From contig JAYNII010000003.1 in assembly GCA_038108875.1 (NCBI GenBank), forward strand, positions 59,106-123,105: a stretch of 64,000 bases of DNA. Direction: 5' to 3'. This document shows, in pieces, positions 8,036 to 16,978 of the stretch. Under the pieces are notes generated by a model, which saw only the letters and a program-made list of their open reading frames with translations, did not search any database and was not told the DNA's origin. How positions within the stretch are numbered: position 1 is the first letter of the stretch; the number at the start of each line of letters is the position of its first letter. The DNA comes from VMDH01 sp038108875. Its GTDB lineage: Bacteria > Pseudomonadota > Gammaproteobacteria > Magnimaribacterales > D2472. Position numbers and translations under genes: made by a program.

Positions 8036-9571
8036 CTAGACAAAGGTTATTGCTAAAGCAAGAGTCAGTGATATAACGGCGATGAGTTTCCCAATGCGTT
8101 CAAGCCTCTCAAGCTTGAGGTTGGTTTTAAGAAGTTCCTTTTCTAAGGCTTTCTTAGTTTGAAGATTAATATCAAAGTTTTCAATCAAATTAAGAATATT
8201 TGCAGGCAAATTCTTTGAATGTTCAAGGATCTCGAGGCGGTTATTAGCAATTTGTTTTAAAAGTGAGACCGGGTTGTATTGATCAAGCAACCATAAGTCT
8301 AGGTAAGGTTTTGCAATTCCCCAAAAATCAAGTTCAGGATAAATCTGTCGCCCCATACCCTCAATGTGAATCAGGGTCTTTTGCAATAATACTAACGAAG
8401 GCTGAATAGTTAGGTCAAACTTCCTTGTTGCATCAAATAATTCTACTAGAAGCTTTCCAAATTCTATTTTAGAAAGCGGCTTATCAATAATATCTGAACA
8501 TGCGCTAGTAAGCGTAAGCTCTAGCTGAAAGATGTCTGTGTCTGCCCTAACCCAATTAGCTTGAACAAAAAGCTTGGCCAAGTTTTTGAAATTCTTCTCA
8601 ATTAATGCAACAAGCATCCTCGCAAGAAAGTATCTGTCTTGATCGTTTAGGCTTCCGCAAATAGCGTAATCAACAGCTACGTATCCATTAACTTTACTAT
8701 CCCTATTTACAAAAATATTGCCTGGGTGCATATCTGCATGAAAAAAGTTATCTCTAAAAACTTGGTCTAGGAAAATTTTTACTCCATTTTCTGCAAGTCT
8801 CTTTAAATCAATACCTGTAGCCTGAATTTCTTTTAGATCAGTGCAAGGAATTCCTTCGACTTTTTCCATTACTAAAATATTCCTTGAAGAAAGTTGCTTA
8901 AAGATGGTTGGAACTTTGAGCAAACTTTCGTTTTCAAAAAATTTTTTAGTTCTAATTGCATTAGATGCTTCAATTTTCAGGTCAAGTTCATTCATAACCG
9001 TGTCTTCGTAGTCATTGAGAACTTGTCTGATTCTAAGTCTTTGACTGTCTTTGATTATGAGACTTGCCATAGCACCAATAAACTTCATTAACTTTATATT
9101 GCTTCGAACAGATTTATGAATATTTGGTCTTAGCACTTTTATTGCAATCTTTGTTCCATCAACTAGCTCTGCCTCGTGAACTTGTGCGAGGGATGCAGCT
9201 GCTATTGGAATAGGATTAAATTTTTGAAATATTTCATCAATAGATGCAGCCATGGATTCTTCAATAGCCGAGATAGCTAAGGAAGCCTCAAATGGCGGGC
9301 AAGAATCAGTAAGTCTCTTCAATTCATTGATTACAGATTTGTCCAATAGGTCTGTTCGAGTGGATAATAATTGTCCAAGTTTTATGAATAACGGACCCAT
9401 ACTCTCAAGATAGTTTGTTAGTTTGTTCCCTAAACCTCTGTCTAAGTTTAGATAATAGAAAATATTAAGATAGCCAAGCCATCTTAATAGAGCATGTTTG
9501 TTTGTAATCTCGTTAATGAGGCCAAATCTGAATAATAAAAAAATTGCTTTAACCAAACTAATTAACTGCAT
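8036..9571 (-). CDS. ubiB: Ubiquinone biosynthesis kinase-like ATPase UbiB
   Basis: This 511-residue member of the ABC1/ADCK/UbiB atypical kinase family supports ubiquinone biosynthesis at the inner membrane. LFIKLGQLLSTR carries the KxGQ family motif. AAASLAQVHEAEL is the alanine-rich substitute for the P-loop, with IAIKVLRP bearing the lysine. HADMHPGNIFV is the catalytic-loop block. A hydrophobic C-terminal tail (IGKLIAVISLTLALAITFV) anchors it in the membrane. It overlaps ubiJ by 14 bases in the conserved order ubiE-ubiJ-ubiB-tatABC. Confidence 0.95.
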   Translation of the reverse strand: MQLISLVKAIFLLFRFGLINEITNKHALLRWLGYLNIFYYLNLDRGLGNKLTNYLESMGPLFIKLGQLLSTRTDLLDKSVINELKRLTDSCPPFEASLAISAIEESMAASIDEIFQKFNPIPIAAASLAQVHEAELVDGTKIAIKVLRPNIHKSVRSNIKLMKFIGAMASLIIKDSQRLRIRQVLNDYEDTVMNELDLKIEASNAIRTKKFFENESLLKVPTIFKQLSSRNILVMEKVEGIPCTDLKEIQATGIDLKRLAENGVKIFLDQVFRDNFFHADMHPGNIFVNRDSKVNGYVAVDYAICGSLNDQDRYFLARMLVALIEKNFKNLAKLFVQANWVRADTDIFQLELTLTSACSDIIDKPLSKIEFGKLLVELFDATRKFDLTIQPSLVLLQKTLIHIEGMGRQIYPELDFWGIAKPYLDLWLLDQYNPVSLLKQIANNRLEILEHSKNLPANILNLIENFDINLQTKKALEKELLKTNLKLERLERIGKLIAVISLTLALAITFV

Positions 9572-10067
9572 GAGTTCTTTGGATTATAAGTTTCTCAACT
9601 CTGTCAATTTTTAGTTGCAAAAGCCTAAGTCTTTTTTTGTATACCACAATATTTTTATTAGAAAGTTTTCTTTCTTTGATTCGTGAAAATGCCGCGACAA
9701 AGGATTCAAAAACATAACCAGCCTCTCTCCCAAAAATATCATAAACCACAACTGTAAAATCTGCTTTCGTCTTAGCCAGGATGTTCATTAGAGCTGCAAA
9801 CATTTCAATATCCCCTGTTACCATGCTTGAATCGAATTTCTTCTGATCAGTGATTAGCTTGAGAGCTCTTCTGCTAATGTTTAGAGTAAAGTCGGGATTT
9901 TTATGGGGTTTTAAGATAGAACTTTCAGCAGCAGATATTCTTAAACCCAATTTCAGAAATGAGGCATGAATATTAAATTTGGTTGTTCCTAGAGATTCTA
10001 AACTTTTCCGTAGACCTATATCGCTTTCAATTATTGATTGGATTATTGGAGAAAGATTCAGGTTCAT
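9558..10067 (-). CDS. ubiJ: Ubiquinone biosynthesis accessory factor UbiJ
   Basis: The 169-residue protein lies between ubiE and ubiB, overlapping ubiE by 4 and ubiB by 14 bases. It has a sterol-carrier-protein-2-like N-terminal region (DFTLNISRRALKLITDQ and GDIEMFAALMNIL) and a basic, coiled-coil-prone C-terminus. UbiJ binds the hydrophobic ubiquinone precursors in the soluble Ubi complex. Sequence conservation is low in this family, so the call rests partly on gene order. Confidence 0.85.
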   Translation of the reverse strand: MNLNLSPIIQSIIESDIGLRKSLESLGTTKFNIHASFLKLGLRISAAESSILKPHKNPDFTLNISRRALKLITDQKKFDSSMVTGDIEMFAALMNILAKTKADFTVVVYDIFGREAGYVFESFVAAFSRIKERKLSNKNIVVYKKRLRLLQLKIDRVEKLIIQRTHAVN

Positions 10068-10807
10068 TTTATAGCTTTATGTATAGACACTATGCCATTT
10101 TGAAAATTATAAAAGCTGCATTTAGAAAAACCTTGGTCAAGAATAATATTTTTCAATTTCTCTTGATCGGGATGCATTCTTATTGATTCAGCTAAATATT
10201 GATAGCTCTTTTCATCGTCAGCAAAAAACTTACCCATTTTTGGGAGGACCTTAAATGAATACCAATCATATATTTTTTCAAGCATTGCATTTTTTGGTTT
10301 AGAAAATTCTAGAACTAATAAAGAACCGGTTGGCTTTAAGCATCTGTACATTTCTTGGAGCCCTTTCTTCTTATCAGTGAAATTTCTTAGCCCAAATCCT
10401 ATAGTTATAAGATCAAAGGTTTCATTTTTATATGGCAGCTCCTCACCAGATGCGGTCAAGAAAAAACAGTTAGAGATAAAGTTTTCATCAATGGCACGAT
10501 TTCTTCCTAGTTTTAGCATAGAACTATTAATATCTGTAACTTGCACAGAGGCGTTCCTGTGAGTTTGGATAAGCAGTTTTGGAATATCTGCAGTTCCTGA
10601 TGCAATGTCCAATATCATGGGGTTTGAAGGAAGTTCTGCAAGTTCAAGTAATGCTTTTTTCCATAACCTGTGCAGACCAAGAGACATAAGGTCATTCATT
10701 AAATCATAGCTTTCTGCAACCGAATCAAAAACTCCCTTAACCAGATCCCCTTTATCAGCAGAACTTACTTTTTCAAAACCAAAATGAGTTGTTTTATTTT
10801 TTTTCAT
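10064..10807 (-). CDS. ubiE: Ubiquinone/menaquinone C-methyltransferase UbiE
   Basis: This is a 247-residue class I SAM methyltransferase. THFGFEKVSSADKGDLVKGVFDSVAESYDLMNDLMS-type text at the N-terminus is the UbiE signature. DIASGTADIPK is the SAM-binding loop and ITIGFGLRNFTDK is the conserved quinone-methyltransferase block. It methylates the benzoquinone ring in ubiquinone synthesis. It overlaps rsgA by 14 bases and ubiJ by 4, so the rsgA-ubiE-ubiJ-ubiB-tat run is probably one operon. Confidence 0.95.
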   Translation of the reverse strand: MKKNKTTHFGFEKVSSADKGDLVKGVFDSVAESYDLMNDLMSLGLHRLWKKALLELAELPSNPMILDIASGTADIPKLLIQTHRNASVQVTDINSSMLKLGRNRAIDENFISNCFFLTASGEELPYKNETFDLITIGFGLRNFTDKKKGLQEMYRCLKPTGSLLVLEFSKPKNAMLEKIYDWYSFKVLPKMGKFFADDEKSYQYLAESIRMHPDQEKLKNIILDQGFSKCSFYNFQNGIVSIHKAIK

Positions 10808-11651
10808 TAATTTGTTGCATTAAGTTTTCATAACGAGATATTTTGATCATACCCTCATTTAATGATTTTATGACATTGCATCCTTTATCGTTTGGAGCAT
10901 GATTGCAATTGCTAAATTTGCATAATAAAGAACTAGCATGAATCTCTGCAAAGCCTGAAATTATTTGAGATTTATCGAAGCACTCTAAGTTGATATCTCC
11001 TGCACCAGGCGTATCTACAAGTTCAAAATTTTCTCCGGTATAGATTCTTGTGGTTGTGGTGGTGTGCTTTCCAGTATTTCTTGAAAGAGCTTGGGTTTTA
11101 ATATCATCACCAGTGAGAATTTTTATAAGACTTGATTTTCCGACTCCGGAAAGGCCTACCAAAGCAATCGATTTACGCAATATTGCATGTTTTAATTTTT
11201 CTATTCCCTGATTATGTTTTGCCGATACCCTAAAACACTTTATTCCTAAATTTTCATACAACGAAATGTCATCCTCTACTTCTTTAAAATCTTGTCGGTC
11301 GGATTTGTTGAATATCATTATGCAATCTAAGTTGTTGATATGAGATAAGGCCAACCATTTATCGACCAGAAATCTAGATAGTTTTGGTTTGGATGAGGCC
11401 ATAATTGCAATAGCATCGATATTACTAACCACAATCTTCTTTTTTTTGTTAACTAACTTTTCTAAGGAGCTTTTCCTGTCTTGGATTCTTATAATACTAG
11501 TTTCATGTGAAGATCGAGAAAATTCTAGCCAATCACCTACTGCGATTTCTAAACCTCTCGGAAGTCTAACCCTTGTTATTGCAACTTCAGAAGCAAGGAG
11601 CAAAGAGTCTTTATAAATTTCTATTATTCTTCCAATTTGAACTTTTTCCAT
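10794..11651 (-). CDS. rsgA: Small ribosomal subunit biogenesis GTPase RsgA
   Basis: The 285-residue circularly permuted GTPase promotes late 30S subunit maturation. An N-terminal OB-fold (QIGRIIEIYKDSLLLAS) precedes the G domain, in which G4 (IMIFNKSD) comes before G1 (GLSGVGKSSLIK) and G3 (DTPGAGD). A C-terminal zinc knuckle CKFSNCNHAPNDKGC follows. It is shorter than the E. coli protein (350), mainly at the N-terminus. It is divergent from orn with 35 bases between starts, a conserved gammaproteobacterial pairing. Confidence 0.94.
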   Translation of the reverse strand: MEKVQIGRIIEIYKDSLLLASEVAITRVRLPRGLEIAVGDWLEFSRSSHETSIIRIQDRKSSLEKLVNKKKKIVVSNIDAIAIMASSKPKLSRFLVDKWLALSHINNLDCIMIFNKSDRQDFKEVEDDISLYENLGIKCFRVSAKHNQGIEKLKHAILRKSIALVGLSGVGKSSLIKILTGDDIKTQALSRNTGKHTTTTTRIYTGENFELVDTPGAGDINLECFDKSQIISGFAEIHASSLLCKFSNCNHAPNDKGCNVIKSLNEGMIKISRYENLMQQINEKK

Positions 11652-11686
11652 TCAAGTACCACAATACCCCATAAATTTAATGAATT

Positions 11687-12235
11687 ATGGCTTTAAAACG
11701 ATCTAATAAGAACTTAATTTGGCTTGACCTTGAAATGACAGGTCTAGATCCAGATAAAGAACGTATTATTGAAATTGCAACCATAATTACCGATAAGGGA
11801 TTAAACATTTTAGAGGAAGGTCCAAGCTTAGTCATTCATCAAACCAAAGATTTGCTTAATGCGATGGACGATTGGAATAAAAATCAACACAAACAAAGCG
11901 GTCTAGTTGCAAAGGTAAAAAGCAGTTCAATTACGGAACAGATGGCAGAAATTGAAACCTTAGATTTTGTTTCAAAATTTGTTGGAGAGGGTAAATCTCC
12001 CATGTGTGGAAATACTGTTTCGCACGATAGAAGGTTTTTAGCAAAATACATGCCACGTTTAGAAGCTTATTTTCACTATCGGCATATAGACGTATCAACC
12101 ATTAAGGAATTAATAGCAAGATGGCTTAAGAGCGATCTTTTGTATAAGAAATCTTCGACTCATCGAGCCAAGGATGACATTAGAGAGTCTATTAACGAGC
12201 TAAAGTTTTACAAAGATAAGGTTTTTAGAGTTTAA
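11687..12235 (+). CDS. orn: Oligoribonuclease
   Basis: The 182-residue DEDDh 3'-5' exonuclease clears two- to five-nucleotide RNAs, including pGpG. WLDLEMTGLDPDKERIIEIA carries the first DE pair and CGNTVSHDRRFLAKYMP the next Asp. THRAKDDIRESI carries the final His-Asp. Length equals E. coli Orn (181). It is divergent from rsgA and overlaps the end of phoD by 11 bases tail to tail. Confidence 0.96.
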   Translation: MALKRSNKNLIWLDLEMTGLDPDKERIIEIATIITDKGLNILEEGPSLVIHQTKDLLNAMDDWNKNQHKQSGLVAKVKSSSITEQMAEIETLDFVSKFVGEGKSPMCGNTVSHDRRFLAKYMPRLEAYFHYRHIDVSTIKELIARWLKSDLLYKKSSTHRAKDDIRESINELKFYKDKVFRV

Positions 12236-13823
12236 AAATTTTTGTACTTCCCTTTGAAGCCCTGAATATAGGACCATTGATTAATTTAAAATCTCTATTT
12301 TTGATATTGTCTATGAATTTAAATTGAGCTGTGAAGCTCTGATTATTAGCTCTGCAAATTAGGTAACCTCGATACTTCGCATCTATCCATTCAAGTTCTG
12401 GAGAGTGTTCTTTTATTCCTTGGGCCATTTTCATCGCATCAATCTTAAGAGAATCTGCCACCCCAGGAGAAGTTACAGAAGGAGTTCCTAATTCAAAACC
12501 CACAGAGTTACCCATATCATCCAAGAGGTTTGAAACCCAACTATTATGCGTATCACCTGCCAACGAGATAATGGGAGTTTTGTTATCTTTAAAAAGTTTA
12601 TAGAGTTCAGCTCTGGCATGAGGATAACCATCCCAAGCATCTAAATTAGAGGGAATATCTTCTTCTTGAAGAGGTAGAAATTTTGATAGCCATTTTGGAG
12701 GAGCTTTTCCATCTAACAAGTCAATAATTTTTGGGAATTTAACCCTTGCCATTAGGATTTGTTGACCTGCAACGACCCAGGTTGAATTGTTCTGATACAA
12801 GTTTTTTTTAATCCAATTAAGCTGTGGCTTACCAAGCAACTCTCTATCTTTGGCATTTAAGGAATTGAAGAAATTCTTTTTATCAAACACACCTGTATCT
12901 AAATAATTTAAAGGTTGGATTTGTTTATCTCTACCAAATTGTCGTGTATCCAACATTAGCAGATTAATTACTTTGTTTTTAAATTGTCTATAAATCCTTC
13001 TTTTTACTGGTTGTTCTCGAATGGGCATCCATTCCAAATAAGCTCTGATTGCAGCCGCCCTTCTTTTGATAAAAGAACCTTCGCTCCCATCAAAAGCATG
13101 ATTTTCAGCTCCTCGCATCCATGTGTCATTTGCAAACTCATGATCATCCCATACTGCAATTAATGGTGCGGCACTATGAAGTTTTTTAGACCCCTCATCA
13201 GATTTATATTGAGCGTGCCTCATTCTGTAATCCGCTAATGTAATAATTTCATGAGAGGGCTTAGGAACTCTATCAAGCGCCCTAGCATCTTCTGTCCCAT
13301 AGCCTGTATCGCTGTATTCGTAAATGTAGTCACCAAGATGCAACCAAAAATCAATTCTTTCATCCGCACAAGCTTTATAGGCATTAAAAAACCCCGTTGG
13401 ATAATTTGAACAGCTGAGGCAGGCAAAACTCGTGTCACCTATAGGAAAGGTTTGTGATTTGCCAATCTCGGAATAAATACCTTGGGAATGAAACCTAAAA
13501 TAAAAGGTTTCGCCTTGTCCAAAGTAATCGCCAGCATTGAAATCGTATTTGACTGTATAGTCTTTTGTTGGATCAGAAAAAAGTTCTTTTCTGAAAACCA
13601 CATTCTGAAACTCTAATGAGTTAGAAACCTCTAATATAACTATTATGCGGGTTGAGCAACTTGTGGTGACTCTTGTCCATAAGATTACTTTCTCTTCAGT
13701 GGGGTCTCCACTTGCAACCCCGTGATTAAAAGAGTTATTGCTCTGTTGAGATTTGGCCTTGCTAGAAATAACTCCCAATCCTGCAGTCAATACAGACAAT
13801 TTTAGGAGCTCCCTTCTTTTCAT
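12225..13823 (-). CDS. phoD: PhoD-type alkaline phosphatase/phosphodiesterase, Tat-exported
   Basis: From the ATG at 13823 the protein has 532 residues. MKRRELLKLSVLTAGLGVISS is a twin-arginine signal with a hydrophobic core. The mature part has an Ig-like N-terminal domain (SGDPTEEKVILWTRV) and the metallophosphatase blocks ACADERIDFWLHLGDYIYEYSD, WDDHEFANDTW and AGDTHNSW. PhoD enzymes release phosphate from organic esters outside the cell with Ca2+/Fe3+, useful in phosphate-poor seawater. A TTG two codons upstream is in frame but less likely. Family is clear; exact substrate range is not. No Pho box was identified upstream. Confidence 0.9.
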   Translation of the reverse strand: MKRRELLKLSVLTAGLGVISSKAKSQQSNNSFNHGVASGDPTEEKVILWTRVTTSCSTRIIVILEVSNSLEFQNVVFRKELFSDPTKDYTVKYDFNAGDYFGQGETFYFRFHSQGIYSEIGKSQTFPIGDTSFACLSCSNYPTGFFNAYKACADERIDFWLHLGDYIYEYSDTGYGTEDARALDRVPKPSHEIITLADYRMRHAQYKSDEGSKKLHSAAPLIAVWDDHEFANDTWMRGAENHAFDGSEGSFIKRRAAAIRAYLEWMPIREQPVKRRIYRQFKNKVINLLMLDTRQFGRDKQIQPLNYLDTGVFDKKNFFNSLNAKDRELLGKPQLNWIKKNLYQNNSTWVVAGQQILMARVKFPKIIDLLDGKAPPKWLSKFLPLQEEDIPSNLDAWDGYPHARAELYKLFKDNKTPIISLAGDTHNSWVSNLLDDMGNSVGFELGTPSVTSPGVADSLKIDAMKMAQGIKEHSPELEWIDAKYRGYLICRANNQSFTAQFKFIDNIKNRDFKLINGPIFRASKGSTKIFKL

Positions 13824-13878
13824 TAACAAATTATAATTTAAACAAGCAAGGCTTGCTTGATAGCAATTTTCTAAAAAA

Positions 13879-14208
13879 TTAGTCTTTAGAGTTTGCGGGC
13901 TGAATGTTTATTGGAAGAGGGGTAACCTGATTTTTGCTTTGTTTAATTTTTGCTTCACCAGTTTCAACAACCTCATCAATGCGTATGATTTGATTAATTG
14001 GAATGTATGATCTTTCAACGCCTTTAAACTCATTCTTTAATTTTTCGGTAGATGGATCCACCACTAGCTGTTTTGATTTATTAAATATATACTCTTCCAC
14101 CTCAATGAAACCGTACATATCGCTTTGATAAATTTGCTTAGCAAATATCTCGTATATTTCACCGAGTTGCATAAAAATAATTTTATAGATAGTCTTCGTT
14201 GTATTCAT
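13879..14208 (-). CDS. DUF1820 family protein
   Basis: This is a 109-residue protein from the ATG at 14208 (MNTTKTIYKIIFM). The core YEIFAKQIYQSDMYGFIEVEEYIF, then QLVVDPSTEKLKNEFKGVERSYIP and IIRIDEVVETGEAKI, matches the short gammaproteobacterial DUF1820 family as I know it. Function is unknown. The open frame continues upstream to 14277, but that part would overlap the miaB start and has no family character. Only 9 bases separate this start from the divergent miaB start. Confidence 0.85.
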   Translation of the reverse strand: MNTTKTIYKIIFMQLGEIYEIFAKQIYQSDMYGFIEVEEYIFNKSKQLVVDPSTEKLKNEFKGVERSYIPINQIIRIDEVVETGEAKIKQSKNQVTPLPINIQPANSKD

Positions 14209-14217
14209 TTCTAACGT

Positions 14218-15558
14218 ATGGGAAAGAAACTTTATATTAAAACTTACGGATGTCAAATGAATGAATACGATTCTCAAATGACATTAGAAGTCATGCGTTC
14301 TAAGGAGGATATTCAGGAAGTACATTCTCCAGAGGAAGCCGATATTATTTTATTAAACACCTGTTCAATAAGAGAAAAAGCAGAAGAAAAAGTTTATTCT
14401 GAATTGGGAAGACTGCAAAAATTAAAATTACAAAAACCAGATCTTAAGATAGGAGTTGGCGGCTGTGTCGCCACTCAAGAGGGAGACAACATTTACAAAA
14501 GAGCGCCATTTGTTGATCTTATTTATGGGCCACAAACTTTGCAGAGAGTTCCTCAGCTTCTTAAAGAGGACAATAAAATCAAAGCGGTAGATGTATCTTT
14601 TCCAATTGAAGAAAAATTTGACTTGCTTCCCCTGCCAACCGCTGAGGGCCCTGCCGCCTTTGTTTCAATTATGGAAGGTTGTTCAAAATATTGCTCTTTT
14701 TGTGTTGTTCCATATACAAGAGGAGATGAAGTTAGTAGAAATCCACAACAGATATTTGATGAGGTAGCTAGGCTTGCTGAACAGGGAGTCTCAGAAATTA
14801 CATTCGTTGGACAAAATGTTAATGCTTATGAGCATCCTATGAACGGCAGACTTCTTAGGTTAAGCGATCTCATAGAAGTCACTGGATCCATAGATGGAAT
14901 CGAAAGGATTCGTTATACCACTTCTCATCCCCTCGATATGACCGATGATTTAATTGAGGCATATAAATATGTCCCCGAGTTGGTCAGCCATCTTCACTTA
15001 CCTGTTCAATCAGGCTCAAACGAAATATTAACCAAAATGAAAAGAAATTATTCTAGAGAAACTTATCTTGAGATTGTTGCGAAACTCAATGATGCAAGAC
15101 CAGGTATCCAAATATCTTCTGATTTTATTGTTGGATTTCCTCAAGAGACACAAGCTCAATTCATGGAAACCATAGATTTGGTAAACACAGTTAAATTTGA
15201 TGCCTCTTTTAGTTTTATTTATTCAGCAAGACCAGGAACTCCCGCGGCCAAAATTCAGGATTACATATCACTTGAAGAAAAAAAAGAAAGGCTGTATGAA
15301 CTGCAAGCAATTCTTGATTCATATCAAAAAGACTATTCTAAGAAACTTGAGGGAACCATTCAAAGATGCCTTGTAACAGGACTTTCTAAAAAGGATGCTA
15401 CACAGATGCAAGGAAGAACAGAGTGTAATAGAGTTGTAAATTTTGACTTCCAAAATATAGAAATTCTAGGTACATTAATAGATATAAAGATTGATACCGC
15501 TTTGGCACATTCACTTCAAGGTCACATTTTTTCTCAGGAGCACCCAACCCCAACTTGA
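14218..15558 (+). CDS. miaB: tRNA-2-methylthio-N6-dimethylallyladenosine synthase MiaB
   Basis: The 446-residue radical-SAM methylthiotransferase adds the ms2 group to i6A37 of tRNAs reading UNN codons. The N-terminal UPF0004 domain has KTYGCQMNEYDS, LNTCSIREKAEEK and GGCVATQEG, with three cluster-binding cysteines. The radical-SAM cluster is in EGCSKYCSFCVVPYTRG, and a TRAM domain closes the protein. It leads miaB-phoH-ybeY-corC-lnt. No Shine-Dalgarno is visible before the ATG, and the divergent DUF1820 start is 9 bases away, so the mRNA may be leaderless or start within the neighbouring gene. Confidence 0.96.
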   Translation: MGKKLYIKTYGCQMNEYDSQMTLEVMRSKEDIQEVHSPEEADIILLNTCSIREKAEEKVYSELGRLQKLKLQKPDLKIGVGGCVATQEGDNIYKRAPFVDLIYGPQTLQRVPQLLKEDNKIKAVDVSFPIEEKFDLLPLPTAEGPAAFVSIMEGCSKYCSFCVVPYTRGDEVSRNPQQIFDEVARLAEQGVSEITFVGQNVNAYEHPMNGRLLRLSDLIEVTGSIDGIERIRYTTSHPLDMTDDLIEAYKYVPELVSHLHLPVQSGSNEILTKMKRNYSRETYLEIVAKLNDARPGIQISSDFIVGFPQETQAQFMETIDLVNTVKFDASFSFIYSARPGTPAAKIQDYISLEEKKERLYELQAILDSYQKDYSKKLEGTIQRCLVTGLSKKDATQMQGRTECNRVVNFDFQNIEILGTLIDIKIDTALAHSLQGHIFSQEHPTPT

Positions 15559-16532
15559 TGCAAGCTTCAAACAGCATTTCTCAACAACTTATTTTAGAAC
15601 CAGAAGACAACATAGCGCTTGCAAATTTTGTTGGTGAGCTTAATGGGAATTTAAAAATCATCGAAAAACAGCTCCAGGTCAAGATCTTTCAAAGCGGCAA
15701 CATCATCAAGATCGAGGGAGATGCGATTCAAATATCCAAAGCCAGCAAAGTAATGAGCCAATTATATGCAGCAACTCATTCTGGAGAACTGATCTCAAAA
15801 GAATTCCTTACAAATGTGGTAAGCAATGCTGCTGTTAATGATGAGGAACTAGAAACAGTTTTTAGAGATAACATAATCAAAACACCCAAGAAGACTATCA
15901 AACCAAGATCTCCAAGGCAGCAAGAATATCTTAATGCAATAGACAGATATGAAATAAATTTTGGCATCGGTCCGGCAGGCACTGGAAAGACGTATTTAGC
16001 TGTTGCCAAAGCGGTTGAATACCTGCTTGCAGATAGGGTTCAGAAGATCATTTTAATTAGACCCGCAGTTGAGGCTGGTGAAAAGCTTGGATTTCTGCCT
16101 GGAGATTTATCGCAAAAAGTAGATCCATATTTGCGTCCTCTCTACGATGCTTTATATGAAATGATAGGTTATGAAAAGGTAGTAAGAATGATTGAGAGAG
16201 ATATCCTAGAAGTTGCGCCTTTAGCTTACCTTAGAGGAAGAACACTTAATAATGCTTTTATCATTATGGACGAAAGCCAAAATACAACTACTGACCAAAT
16301 GAAAATGTTTTTAACCAGAATGGGATTTGGTTCTTATGCAATAATTAATGGAGATACCACTCAAATAGATCTTCCTAAGCATGTCCGCTCTGGGTTAAAT
16401 CATGCGCAAGAAGTATTAAAAGGCGTTGAGGGGATTGGTTTTACTTACTTAACTTCAAAGGATGTGGTTAGACATCCCTTGGTCAGAAAGATAGTTGATG
16501 CTTACAACTCTGTTGAGCAAGATAACAAATAA
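15558..16532 (+). CDS. ybeZ: PhoH-like ATPase (YbeZ)
   Basis: The 324-residue protein overlaps the miaB stop in TGATG. An in-frame TTG one codon earlier is the less likely start. A KH-like N-terminal region precedes the P-loop GPAGTGKTYLAVAKAVEYLL (about residue 145). IILIRPAVEAGEKLGFLPGD and the Walker B IIMDESQNTT follow, and NGDTTQIDLP is the third PhoH signature. It is a cytoplasmic ATPase/RNA helicase-like partner of YbeY in RNA processing. It ends on the first base of ybeY, consistent with coupled synthesis. Confidence 0.94.
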   Translation: MQASNSISQQLILEPEDNIALANFVGELNGNLKIIEKQLQVKIFQSGNIIKIEGDAIQISKASKVMSQLYAATHSGELISKEFLTNVVSNAAVNDEELETVFRDNIIKTPKKTIKPRSPRQQEYLNAIDRYEINFGIGPAGTGKTYLAVAKAVEYLLADRVQKIILIRPAVEAGEKLGFLPGDLSQKVDPYLRPLYDALYEMIGYEKVVRMIERDILEVAPLAYLRGRTLNNAFIIMDESQNTTTDQMKMFLTRMGFGSYAIINGDTTQIDLPKHVRSGLNHAQEVLKGVEGIGFTYLTSKDVVRHPLVRKIVDAYNSVEQDNK

Positions 16533-16978
16533 TGGGGCTCAAAATTATTAATGCTGCAATTAAGCAAGCGGATTTGGCTTCAATGCAAGACAATCTTCAA
16601 AAGATGTTTACACAAGTTTCTAAGGAAATAGGTAATTGTCATGCAAATCTTAAATTTATTTCTGAGAAAGAGATGCAAGACTTAAACCAAGAATTTAGGG
16701 GCAAGAATGCATGCACCAATGTGTTAGCTTTTCCAAATGATACTTTTAATGAGGATAAATTTTTAGGCGATATTGCAATCTGCTTTGATTACTGTAACAG
16801 AGAAGCTCTTGAACAAAAAAAATCCATTCAAGACCACATAACACATATGCTAGTACATGCCCTCCTTCACTTAATGGGTTACGACCACCAAACAAAAGAT
16901 GAAGCTGTTAAAATGGAGGAACTTGAAATTGAAATCCTTACACAACACAATATCCCAAATCCTTATAATCTCATATGA
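16532..16978 (+). CDS. ybeY: Endoribonuclease YbeY
   Basis: This 148-residue zinc-dependent RNase matures the 16S rRNA 3' end and takes part in ribosome quality control. NVLAFPND lies in the central region, and the zinc motif HMLVHALLHLMGYDH (His-x3-His-x5-His) is near residue 112. Length matches the family (about 155). It sits between phoH and corC, overlapping the latter by 4 bases, as in E. coli. Confidence 0.95.
   Translation: MGLKIINAAIKQADLASMQDNLQKMFTQVSKEIGNCHANLKFISEKEMQDLNQEFRGKNACTNVLAFPNDTFNEDKFLGDIAICFDYCNREALEQKKSIQDHITHMLVHALLHLMGYDHQTKDEAVKMEELEIEILTQHNIPNPYNLI

Noticed and set aside
14209..14277. N-terminal extension of the DUF1820 ORF
   Set aside because: It would overlap the miaB start on the other strand and has no family-like sequence; ATG at 14208 fits the family.
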